Shown in pieces: positions 33,450-40,890 of a DNA stretch of 64,000 nt. Under the pieces are notes generated by a model, which saw only the letters and a list, made by a program, of their open reading frames with translations, did not search any database and had not been told where the DNA came from. How positions within the stretch are numbered: position 1 is the stretch's first letter; each line of letters opens with the position of its first letter. The translations under genes were made by a program, and so were the position numbers. The stretch is taken from contig DATJPD010000219.1 in NCBI GenBank assembly GCA_035506575.1, positions 1 through 64,000 on the forward strand, in the 5' to 3' direction. Origin of the DNA: DATJPD01 sp035506575. GTDB taxonomy: Bacteria; Pseudomonadota; Alphaproteobacteria; CACIAM-22H2.

Positions 33450-34109
33450 TCAGCGCCGGGCGGCGAACGGCCGGCCCGGCCGCGGGAAGCGGGCGAACCG
33501 CCCGAGCCCCTCGCGCAGGCGGCCGAGCGCCTGCGGCAGGCGCAGCACCTCGGCGAGGCGCCGGTCGAGGAACTTCCAGGTGTCGGCGAAGCCCTCCGAC
33601 TTGTCCTCGAGCCAGTACATCACGGTGGCGCTATAGACGCCGGCGAGCAGCCCGCGCTTGCTGTAGTAATTGAAGTCGGTGGCCGTATCCCCGGCCGCAT
33701 ACCAGATCGCGTCGACCGTGCCCCACACCAGGCGCGCGGCGAGCGGCGCGTTGTGCGGCAGCGCCAGCACCGAGAGGGCCCGCCGCACCGCCTCGCGATG
33801 CGGGCCCAGATCCTGCAGGCGCAGGCGGATCGCCGCGGCCACCCGCTCGCGCACCTTGAGCCCTGGGCCATCCTGCCGCTCGAGCGCTTCGAGCATGCGC
33901 CGGTCGGCCTGCGTCACCCAGGCCTCGATCGCCTCGATGGGCCCGCGCGGGAAGACACGCAGCGCCGTCAGCGGATCGTAGCCGGCGTCGGCCGCAGCGC
34001 GGCGCAGCGTCTCGAGCGTCCAGCCGTCAAAGGGGACGTTCGGCAGGGCGGCGGCGATGATCGCCTCGCGTGCCTGTTCATGATCGAAGCTCGGCGTCTC
34101 GGCGGACAT
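33450..34109 (-). CDS. COQ9-family protein
   Basis: 219 residues. The N-terminal helices (AIIAAALPNVPFDGWTLETLR) have a TetR-like fold, and the C-terminal COQ9 domain includes VWGTVDAIWYAAGDTATDFN and YYSKRGLLAGVYSATVMYWL. In eukaryotes COQ9 presents lipids to the hydroxylase COQ7; the alphaproteobacterial members are presumed to aid ubiquinone synthesis. The stop abuts the TTT gene's stop from the opposite strand. It is followed upstream by def. Confidence 0.88.
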   Translation of the reverse strand: MSAETPSFDHEQAREAIIAAALPNVPFDGWTLETLRRAAADAGYDPLTALRVFPRGPIEAIEAWVTQADRRMLEALERQDGPGLKVRERVAAAIRLRLQDLGPHREAVRRALSVLALPHNAPLAARLVWGTVDAIWYAAGDTATDFNYYSKRGLLAGVYSATVMYWLEDKSEGFADTWKFLDRRLAEVLRLPQALGRLREGLGRFARFPRPGRPFAARR

Positions 34110-34112
34110 CGT

Positions 34113-34673
34113 TCACTCCATCTCCGGGTCGCGCGGCTCGTTGAACGCCTTCTTCATCTCGTCGACGAACCCGAACAGCCGCAGATCCTCGATGCGCTGC
34201 GGGTAGAGCACGCCGTCCAGGTGGTCGCATTCGTGCTGCACCACCCGCGCATGGAATCCCGAGACCGTGCGGTCGATCTGCTCGCCCTCGTGCGTGGTCG
34301 CGCGATAGCGGAGATGCACGAAGCGCGGCACGGCCCCCATCATGCGCGGCACCGACAGGCAGCCCTCCCAGTCGAGCTCCTTCTCCTCGCCCAGGGGCTC
34401 GAGCAGCGGGTTCACGAGCACGGTCAGGCCCACCGGCTGGTCGCCGTCGGCCCCGGTCGTGCGGGTCGGCAGCACCTTGAACACCACCACCCGCAAGGGG
34501 ACATGCACCTGCGGGGCGGCCAGACCGGTGCCCTGGGCGTCCTCCATGGTCTCGACCATGTCCTTGACCAGCCTTTGGATTTCGGGGGCCGTGGGGTCCG
34601 GGACCTCGGCCGCCCGCTGGCGCAGGACCGGGTGCCCCATGCGGGCGATCTTGAGTATGGCCATCCCGGCCAA
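34113..34673 (-). CDS. def: Peptide deformylase
   Basis: 186 residues. Motif 1 GTGLAAPQV, motif 2 WEGCLSVP (Cys metal ligand) and motif 3 VVQHECDHLDGVLYP (HExxH) are intact. It removes the formyl group from nascent N-terminal methionine. Two ATGs (34673 and 34664) are possible starts. It runs 3 bases ahead of the COQ9-family gene on the same strand. Confidence 0.95.
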   Translation of the reverse strand: MAGMAILKIARMGHPVLRQRAAEVPDPTAPEIQRLVKDMVETMEDAQGTGLAAPQVHVPLRVVVFKVLPTRTTGADGDQPVGLTVLVNPLLEPLGEEKELDWEGCLSVPRMMGAVPRFVHLRYRATTHEGEQIDRTVSGFHARVVQHECDHLDGVLYPQRIEDLRLFGFVDEMKKAFNEPRDPEME

Positions 34674-34703
34674 TATGGCCCCCGGCGCAGGCCCGGTAAA
34701 CCC

Positions 34704-34732
34704 TTCACAGGTCCAAGTGCTTGTGATATAAG
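34704..34732 (+). promoter_or_regulatory. Sigma-70 promoter for rpsU
   Basis: TTCACA (34704-34709), 17-base spacer, TATAAG (34727-34732). It lies 84 bases upstream of the rpsU GTG, giving a leader of about 75 bases. Confidence 0.6.
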
Positions 34733-34815
34733 CCTTTGATTCAGATGCGAGGGCCTGTCACGGGCTCTCTGCATGCAACCCCTATTGGATCCAAGAAAGG
34801 AGCTCGGCCAAACCC

Positions 34816-35019
34816 GTGCAAGTGATCGTTCGCGACAATAACGTCGACCAGGCCCTGCGCGCCCTCAAGAAGAAGCTGCAGCGCGAGGGCGTCTTCCGTG
34901 AAATGAAGCTGCGCCGCCATTTCGAGAAGCCGTCGGAGCGCAAGGCGCGCGAGAAGGCGGAGGCGATCCGCCGGGCGCGCAAGGTGGCCCGCAAGCGCAT
35001 GGAGCGCGAAGGCTACTAA
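34816..35019 (+). CDS. rpsU: 30S ribosomal protein S21
   Basis: 67 residues: MQVIVRDNNVDQALRALKKK followed by a highly basic helix (KPSERKAREKAEAIRRARK). S21 helps form the 30S anti-Shine-Dalgarno region. The start is GTG with AAAGGAG about 12 bases before. A hairpin at 35059-35085 probably ends the transcript. Confidence 0.97.
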   Translation: MQVIVRDNNVDQALRALKKKLQREGVFREMKLRRHFEKPSERKAREKAEAIRRARKVARKRMEREGY

Positions 35020-35058
35020 TGCCGCGGCCGGGTTCGCCCGGCCCCACAGGCGACTGAC

Positions 35059-35085
35059 CGCCCGCGAGCACCCAGTTCGCGGGCG
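35059..35085 (+). terminator. Hairpin after rpsU
   Basis: CGCCCGCGA (35059-35067) pairs with TCGCGGGCG (35077-35085) around a 9-base loop, 40 bases after the rpsU stop. There is no T-run. Confidence 0.55.
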
Positions 35086-35090
35086 TCGTC

Positions 35091-35120
35091 ATGTCTAGAC
35101 GCTGTATGTCTAGACGCTGT
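35091..35120 (+). repeat. Exact 15-bp tandem duplication
   Basis: ATGTCTAGACGCTGT occurs twice head to tail (35091-35105, 35106-35120), in the leader of panC 23 bases before its start. Each unit contains the 6-base palindrome TCTAGA. Confidence 0.9.
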
Positions 35121-35143
35121 TTGAGGGAGGCCAGGCAGGACCG

Positions 35144-35989
35144 ATGACGGTGCCGATCCTCCGCACGATTGCCGAGCTGCGCCAAACGGTCGCGGCATGG
35201 CGCGCGGCCGGCGACACGATCGGCCTCGTGCCGACCATGGGCGCCCTGCACGAAGGGCACCTGTCTTTGGTGCGTCGCTCGCGCGCCGAGTGCAGGCGCA
35301 CCGTGGTCTCGATCTTCGTCAACCCGACCCAGTTCGGCCCCACCGAGGATTTCAACCGCTATCCGCGCGACCTGGATGGCGATGCGCAGAAGCTCGCGGC
35401 CGTGGGCGTGGATGCGATCTTCGCCCCCGAGGTCGCCGAGATGTATCCGGAGGGCGCATCGACCACGGTGACGGTCGCGGGCCTCACCGACGGGCTCGAC
35501 GGGCCGTTCCGCCCCGGACATTTTTCCGGTGTCGCCACCATCGTCACCAAGCTCCTCCTGCAGGTGCTGCCCGATGTCGGATTCTTCGGCGAGAAGGATT
35601 ACCAGCAGCTGCAGGTGATCAAGCGCCTGGCGCGCGATCTCGATATTCCGGTGCGCATCACGGGCGTGCCCACCTATCGCGAGCCCGACGGCCTCGCGAT
35701 GTCGTCGCGCAACGTCTACCTGTCGCCGGCCGAGCGCCGCATCGCACCCACGCTGCACCGGGTGCTTGACGACGTGGCGGCCGCGCTCGCGCGCGGCGAG
35801 GCGGCGGCCCCGGCGATCGCCAACGCCAAAACCGAGCTCGCAAAAGCCGGCTTCACCAAAATCGATTATCTCGAAGCGGTCGATGCCGTCACGCTCAAGC
35901 CGGTCGAGCACGCCTCGGGCCCGGTGCGCGTCGCGGGTGCGGCCTGGCTCGGGGCGACGCGCCTCATCGACAACGTCGCGGCCCGTTAG
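35144..35989 (+). CDS. panC: Pantoate-beta-alanine ligase
   Basis: 281 residues, class I-aaRS-like fold. IGLVPTMGALHEGHLSLVR has the HIGH-type motif, FVNPTQFGPTEDFNRYPR the pantoate site, VGFFGEKDYQQLQVIKRL and MSSRNVYLSP the KMSKS-like part. It makes pantothenate (vitamin B5) from pantoate, beta-alanine and ATP. Its stop overlaps the convergent nnrS stop by four bases. No panB is seen nearby. Confidence 0.96.
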   Translation: MTVPILRTIAELRQTVAAWRAAGDTIGLVPTMGALHEGHLSLVRRSRAECRRTVVSIFVNPTQFGPTEDFNRYPRDLDGDAQKLAAVGVDAIFAPEVAEMYPEGASTTVTVAGLTDGLDGPFRPGHFSGVATIVTKLLLQVLPDVGFFGEKDYQQLQVIKRLARDLDIPVRITGVPTYREPDGLAMSSRNVYLSPAERRIAPTLHRVLDDVAAALARGEAAAPAIANAKTELAKAGFTKIDYLEAVDAVTLKPVEHASGPVRVAGAAWLGATRLIDNVAAR

Positions 35990-37203
35990 TGCCGCGGCCG
36001 CGCCAGCGCACCAAAATAGAGCACCGCGAACAGCCCGAACGCGCTGCTCCAGGCTGCCCCAGCCAGGGACAGGGCGGACAGATAGTGCTCGCCGGCAAAC
36101 GGAGCCAGCAGCCGCACCACCGCCGCGAGTGTCACGAGGACGTAGATGGCCGTGGTGCCGCGACCTGCCGTGAGCGCCTGACCGGTGTGACCCAGGGTGG
36201 CACGGGTCATCACCGCCAGGGTCATCGTGCCGACCGCGCCGACGGTCAGCGCATGTAACGCCGTGGTTTGCGGCAACACGGGCACGAGGCCGTCGAGGGC
36301 CAGCAGGATGAGGCCGAGCGCCAGCCAGCCGTAGCCGAGGTGGAGCACCCACAACAGCGGCTCGGCGAGCACCGCCGCGCCGCGCCAGCGCATGAGGCGG
36401 GTGCCGAGAGCGAGGCCCGCGGCCAGCTCGGCCCACGGCGCCGGGGGTGCGTCGGGGGCGATGATCCAGATCGCGAGGGCGATGGCCGCGATGGCAAGAC
36501 CGGCGCGGTCGATGCGGCCGAATTCGGCCGGCGGCGCCACCCCGGGCCGATGCTTCGTCAGCCAGTTGCGCGTGAAGCTCGGGATGATGCGCCCGCCGAC
36601 GAGGCTGATCAGGACGAGCAGGGTCGCGATGCCGAGCCGGTTGCCCAACTCGGCCAAAGATGCGATCCCGCACGCTTCGAAATGAACGAGAAGATTGCCC
36701 AGGAACAACAGGCCGAGCGCTCCCACCATCGGCAGGTTGCGCCAGTTCCGTCCGGCCAGGATCTCGCGCCCAACCACCCCCAGGAACGCCGCCGGAAACG
36801 CGAGATCGAGAACCGCTGTCTGGACGGCGCCGAGATGGGCGGACAGCAGCACGGCGACGCGGCCGCCAGCCCACAGCGCCACCAGGAGCGCCAACGGTCC
36901 GCCTTGCAGCGGCATGCGGCCGGTCCAGTTCGGGATGGCGGTGAGAAGAAATCCGGCCACGGTCGCCGCACCGTAGCCGAAGACCATCTCATGCGCGTGC
37001 CAGACGAGCGGCGACAACAGCGTCGGCAGCCCGGCCCGGCCGGAAAAGACGCACAGCCAGACCGGCACGGCGAGGGCCGCCCACATGGCAGACAGCAGAA
37101 AGAACGGACGGAATCCGGCCGACAGCAGGGCGGGACCGCGATGCGCGCGATAGCGCGGGATCGGCGTGGTGACGACGCGCAGGACAGCGGGATCGGGTGC
37201 CAT
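35986..37203 (-). CDS. nnrS: NnrS family membrane protein
   Basis: 405 residues, about 12 hydrophobic helices. GFRPFFLLSAMWAALAVPVW near the N-terminus, VWHAHEMVFGYGAATVAGFLL and RIIPSFTRNWL are NnrS-family signatures with conserved histidines that bind heme and copper. NnrS protects denitrifying bacteria from nitric oxide stress. It is the last gene of the nar operon, whose proteins generate nitrite, a source of NO. The tail overlaps panC on the opposite strand. Confidence 0.88.
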   Translation of the reverse strand: MAPDPAVLRVVTTPIPRYRAHRGPALLSAGFRPFFLLSAMWAALAVPVWLCVFSGRAGLPTLLSPLVWHAHEMVFGYGAATVAGFLLTAIPNWTGRMPLQGGPLALLVALWAGGRVAVLLSAHLGAVQTAVLDLAFPAAFLGVVGREILAGRNWRNLPMVGALGLLFLGNLLVHFEACGIASLAELGNRLGIATLLVLISLVGGRIIPSFTRNWLTKHRPGVAPPAEFGRIDRAGLAIAAIALAIWIIAPDAPPAPWAELAAGLALGTRLMRWRGAAVLAEPLLWVLHLGYGWLALGLILLALDGLVPVLPQTTALHALTVGAVGTMTLAVMTRATLGHTGQALTAGRGTTAIYVLVTLAAVVRLLAPFAGEHYLSALSLAGAAWSSAFGLFAVLYFGALARPRH

Positions 37204-37215
37204 CGCCGGCCGGTC

Positions 37216-37974
37216 CTATTGCAGCAGTGGCGAAGAAGCACCACCCATATCGATACCGTCGATGGCGGCACGGCCGAGCAGCACCTGAATGTAGTGGCGC
37301 ACCGCGGTCCGCCACGACGACTCACGCAGATAGTCGGCAATCCGCTCGCGCACGGACTCGTAGGGCATCTCGCGCCCGGTCGAGCGGTGTAACAGCCGCA
37401 GCACGTGATAGCCGTATCGGCTTTCCACCGGCTGGGCGCAGATCTCCCCCTCGTCGAGGCTGAACAGGAACGTCTCGAACTCGGGCACCGTCGAGCCGCG
37501 CGTCACCTGGCCGAGATGCCCGCCCTGGTCCTTCGACGGGCAGTCGGAGTGCGTTCGCGCGAGGTCGGCGAAGCGCTCCGGGTTCGCCGTGACTTCGGCC
37601 ACCAGCGTACCCGCCTTTTCGCGCGCGGCTGCGCGCGCCTCGGCGTCGCCTGGGTCGGCCGCGATCAGAATGTGCTGCGCCTCGAAGAGAGAGCGCGACT
37701 GGAACCGCTGGCGATTGTTCTCGTAGTACCGGCGGCAGGCCTCCTCATCGGGCGTCCGTGACGGGACCTCGACGGCGAGCAGGGCTTCGATCGTCGCTTC
37801 GTCGGTAGCGCCGGCGATGCCGACGCGCCGCGCCTCGTCCAGCAGGACCTCGCGCACCACGAGCGCCTGCGCGGCCGCGCGCCGCGCGCCCTCCAGCGAC
37901 GCGGCCGGATGATATTGGACTTCGGCGTCGATGGCGCTGTCGGCGATCTCGACACCGTTGACGGCGATGGCCAT
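37216..37974 (-). CDS. Parvulin-type peptidyl-prolyl isomerase, NifM-like
   Basis: 252 residues: a helical N-terminal half similar to SurA/NifM-type chaperones, and a C-terminal parvulin domain FEAQHILIAADPGDAEA, FADLARTHSDCPS, GGHLGQVTRGSTVPEFE and YGYHVLRLLHR. It catalyses proline isomerisation. It has no signal peptide, so it acts in the cytoplasm and probably helps NarG/NarH maturation or NarI assembly. Such a gene follows narI in many alpha- and betaproteobacterial nar operons. The ATG at 37974 is chosen because the conserved part begins there. Confidence 0.85.
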   Translation of the reverse strand: MAIAVNGVEIADSAIDAEVQYHPAASLEGARRAAAQALVVREVLLDEARRVGIAGATDEATIEALLAVEVPSRTPDEEACRRYYENNRQRFQSRSLFEAQHILIAADPGDAEARAAAREKAGTLVAEVTANPERFADLARTHSDCPSKDQGGHLGQVTRGSTVPEFETFLFSLDEGEICAQPVESRYGYHVLRLLHRSTGREMPYESVRERIADYLRESSWRTAVRHYIQVLLGRAAIDGIDMGGASSPLLQ

Positions 37975-37984
37975 GACGCGCCCC

Positions 37985-38680
37985 TTATGCCGATTTCGCG
38001 CTGCGGCGGCGCACGACCTGGTAGGGCCGGAATACGTACCAGACCGGGGCACTCCAGATGTGCACGAGCCGGCTGAACGGGAACAAGAGGAAGATCGTCA
38101 GGCCGAGGGTCAGGTGCGCCTTGTAGACCCACGGGACGCCGCTGATGAGGTCGGCGGCGCCGCCGCGCAAGGTCACGATGTGCTGGGCCCAGGCCGAGAG
38201 CACCAGCATCACGCTGCCGTCCGCGTGGTGCAAAGAGTACGGGATCGACAGCAGGCCGAGCAGCAGCTGCAGCAGGATCAGCAGCAGGATGGCGACGTCC
38301 ATGCCGGTGCTGGTCCTGCGGATGCGCGGATCGCTCAGGCGCCGGTGCACGAGCAGGACCAGCCCTGCAAGGCACACGATTCCGAAGACGCCGCCGGCGA
38401 CGATCGCCAGCATCTGCTTGGCCGGCACGCTCAGTCCCATCGCCTCGTAGACTTCGTGCGGGGTGAGCAGACCGACGAAATGTCCGCCGAAGATCGCCAG
38501 GATGCCGACATGGAACAGGTTGCTGCCCCAGCGGAGCTCGCGCGCCCGCAAAAGCTGGCTCGAGCCGCTGCGCCAGCTGTATTGCTCGCGGTCGAAGCGG
38601 ATGAGGCTGCCGGCCAGGAACACCGCGATCACGACGTACGGGTAATAGCCGAACAGGATCTGGTTCAGATAGTCGTTCAT
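37985..38680 (-). CDS. narI: Respiratory nitrate reductase gamma subunit
   Basis: 231 residues with five TM helices; anchors NarGH and oxidises quinol through two b hemes. Histidine ligands are visible in GSNLFHVGILAIFGGHFVG and in WVYKAHLTLGLTIFLLFPFSRLVHIWSAP. Its ATG overlaps the narJ stop (ATGA), so the two are coupled. Confidence 0.95.
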   Translation of the reverse strand: MNDYLNQILFGYYPYVVIAVFLAGSLIRFDREQYSWRSGSSQLLRARELRWGSNLFHVGILAIFGGHFVGLLTPHEVYEAMGLSVPAKQMLAIVAGGVFGIVCLAGLVLLVHRRLSDPRIRRTSTGMDVAILLLILLQLLLGLLSIPYSLHHADGSVMLVLSAWAQHIVTLRGGAADLISGVPWVYKAHLTLGLTIFLLFPFSRLVHIWSAPVWYVFRPYQVVRRRSAKSA

Positions 38681-39360
38681 GGCGTGTCTCCTCGACCGAA
38701 CGTCTCCATGCGCCGCACCATCGCCGCGGCTTTCGAGCAGCCGGACGTGGTCCCGGCATCCTCCGCCGTGAACCGCACCTCGCGGTCCTCCCAGGCGCGG
38801 TCCAGCGCTTCGGGGCTGTCCTGATCCTCGTCGGCGACTGCGGGTGTCTCGGGCTCGATCCCGGCGATGGCGAGCAAGGCCGCGATCGGCGCCGCATAGG
38901 GGGTCTGCCGCCGCACGAGGCGGCCATGCAGGGCGTTCAAAATGGTGCCCACGTCCTGGAGCATGCTGCACGCCTCCCTGGGCGGCTGCTCGGCCAGGAA
39001 CTCGAGGTAGAGCGGCAGGAAGTCCGGCAGCTCGCGCGTGGAAATCTCGAGCCCGTGCTGCGAATAGAGCTGCCCAAGTTCGATCATCGCCTGGCCGCGA
39101 TCGCGCGAATCCCCGTGCACGTGCTGAAACAGATGCAGCGACAGCGACGGGCAGCGGTCGAACAGGTCGACATACCGCTCCTGGGCGTCCAGCAGGTCGC
39201 CACGCCGCAGCCCGTCCAGCAGCGGGCGCAGGGCCGCACGCTCAGGAGCCGGAATGAGGCCGTCGGCGGCCAGGGCCTGCTCAATCTCGCCCGTGGCCGC
39301 GGCGAGCTCGGCCGTGGGATAGGTGAGAAGCGCCGAGAGGGCGCGATAGGTGCGGATCAT
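38677..39360 (-). CDS. narJ: Nitrate reductase molybdenum cofactor assembly chaperone
   Basis: 227 residues. RALSALLTYPTAELAAATG, YVDLFDRCPSLSLHLFQHVHG and LPDFLPLYLEFLAEQP are NarJ/TorD family blocks. It binds NarG and guides cofactor insertion. The C-terminal ~50 residues (acidic, then CSKAAAMVRRME) are variable. Starts ATGA-overlapped with narH and ends overlapped with narI. Confidence 0.93.
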   Translation of the reverse strand: MIRTYRALSALLTYPTAELAAATGEIEQALAADGLIPAPERAALRPLLDGLRRGDLLDAQERYVDLFDRCPSLSLHLFQHVHGDSRDRGQAMIELGQLYSQHGLEISTRELPDFLPLYLEFLAEQPPREACSMLQDVGTILNALHGRLVRRQTPYAAPIAALLAIAGIEPETPAVADEDQDSPEALDRAWEDREVRFTAEDAGTTSGCSKAAAMVRRMETFGRGDTP

Positions 39361-40877
39361 TTCACGTCCATGGGTGTGCGGGCCCGCGTCTTGCCGCTGA
39401 ACAGGCTCGCGGTGCTGATGCCGTCGGAGCAGCCGTTGCCGAAGCTGAAGCCGCAGGACGCCTTGAGATCGAACGTGTTCTCCGCATATTCGCGGTGGCT
39501 CGTGGGGATGACGTAGCGGTCCTCGTAATTGGCGATCGCGAGATAGCGATACATCTCCTCGACCTGCGCCTTGCTCAGGCCGACCTTGGCGAGCACCGCA
39601 TCGTTCTCGATCCCGTCGACGTGGCGGCCGCGCATGAACACGCGCATCGCCATCAGGCGCTGGAGGGCCCGCAAGATCGGGAATTCCTCGCCTGCCGTCA
39701 GCAAATTGGCGAGGTAGCGCAGCGGAATGCGCAAGGAGCGGATGTCCGGGAGGTCGTCGTCGAACCCGATCTTGCCGGCGTCGGCCGCGGCCTGGATCGG
39801 CGACAGCGGCGGCACGTACCAGACCATTGGCAGCGTGCGGTATTCGGGATGCAGGGGGAACGCGAGCTTCCAGTCGACCGCCATCTTGTACGCGGGCGAG
39901 CGCCGGGCGGCGGCCAGCCACGCCTCGGGCACGCCGTCACGGCGGGCCTGCGCGATCACCTCGGGATCGTCCGGGTCGAGGAAGAGCGACAGCTGCTCCC
40001 GGTAAAGGTCGGTTTCCTTCTCGGTGCTCGCCGCGGTCTCGATCCGGTCGGCGTCGTAGAGCAGCACTCCGAGATAGCGGATGCGGCCGACGCAGGTCTC
40101 TGAGCACACGGTAGGTTCGCCGGCCTCGATGCGCGGATAGCAGAAGATGCATTTCTCGGCCTTGCCGGACTGCCAGTTGTAATAGATCTTCTTGTAGGGG
40201 CAGCCGCTGACGCACATGCGCCAACCGCGGCACTTGTCCTGGTCGATGAGGACGATGCCGTCCTCCTCGCGCTTGTAGATCGAGCCCGACGGGCAGGCCG
40301 CGACGCAGGCCGGGTTGAGGCAATGCTCGCACAGCCGCGGCAGGTAGAACATGAACGTGTTCTCGAACTGCCCGTAGATCTCCTTCTGCACGTTGTCGAA
40401 ATTCTTGTCCCGGCTGCGCTTGGCGAACTCGCCGCCGAGGATCTCCTCCCAGTTCGGTCCCCACTCGATCTTCTGCATCCGCTCGCCGCTGATCAGCGAG
40501 CGCGGACGCGCGACCGGCGCGGCCTCCGATTCCTTAGCGGACTGCAGATGCTCGTAGTCGAAGGTGAACGGCTCGTAGTAGTCGTCGATCTCCGGCAGGT
40601 TGGGATTGGCGAAGATCTGCGCCAGCACGCGCCACTTGCCGCCGATGCGTGGCTCGATGCGGCCGTTGCGCTTGCGGCGCCAGCCGCCCTTCCAGCGGTC
40701 CTGGTTCTCCCAGTCCTTCGGATAGCCGATGCCAGGCTTGGTCTCGACGTTGTTGAACCATGCGTATTCGACGCCGGAGCGCGACGTCCACACGTTCTTG
40801 CAGGTGACCGAGCAGGTGTGACAGCCGATGCACTTGTCGAGGTTCAGTACCATCGCGATCTGGGCGCGGATTTTCAT
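39357..40877 (-). CDS. narH: Respiratory nitrate reductase beta subunit
   Basis: 506 residues carrying four Fe-S clusters that link NarI to NarG. Cys groups are CIGCHTCSVTC at the N-terminus, CEHCLNPACVAACPSG, CRGWRMCVSGCPYKK and CIFCYPRIEAGEPTVCSETC. The tryptophan in CRGWRMC replaces a cysteine and marks the [3Fe-4S] cluster as in E. coli NarH. The ribosome site GGAGG precedes the ATG. Confidence 0.97.
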   Translation of the reverse strand: MKIRAQIAMVLNLDKCIGCHTCSVTCKNVWTSRSGVEYAWFNNVETKPGIGYPKDWENQDRWKGGWRRKRNGRIEPRIGGKWRVLAQIFANPNLPEIDDYYEPFTFDYEHLQSAKESEAAPVARPRSLISGERMQKIEWGPNWEEILGGEFAKRSRDKNFDNVQKEIYGQFENTFMFYLPRLCEHCLNPACVAACPSGSIYKREEDGIVLIDQDKCRGWRMCVSGCPYKKIYYNWQSGKAEKCIFCYPRIEAGEPTVCSETCVGRIRYLGVLLYDADRIETAASTEKETDLYREQLSLFLDPDDPEVIAQARRDGVPEAWLAAARRSPAYKMAVDWKLAFPLHPEYRTLPMVWYVPPLSPIQAAADAGKIGFDDDLPDIRSLRIPLRYLANLLTAGEEFPILRALQRLMAMRVFMRGRHVDGIENDAVLAKVGLSKAQVEEMYRYLAIANYEDRYVIPTSHREYAENTFDLKASCGFSFGNGCSDGISTASLFSGKTRARTPMDVK

Positions 40878-40890
40878 GGGTGCCTCCTGC

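Noticed and set aside
37216..37974. NifM as the identity of the parvulin
   Set aside because: There are no nitrogenase genes in the window. Its place after narI fits a nitrate-reductase helper better.
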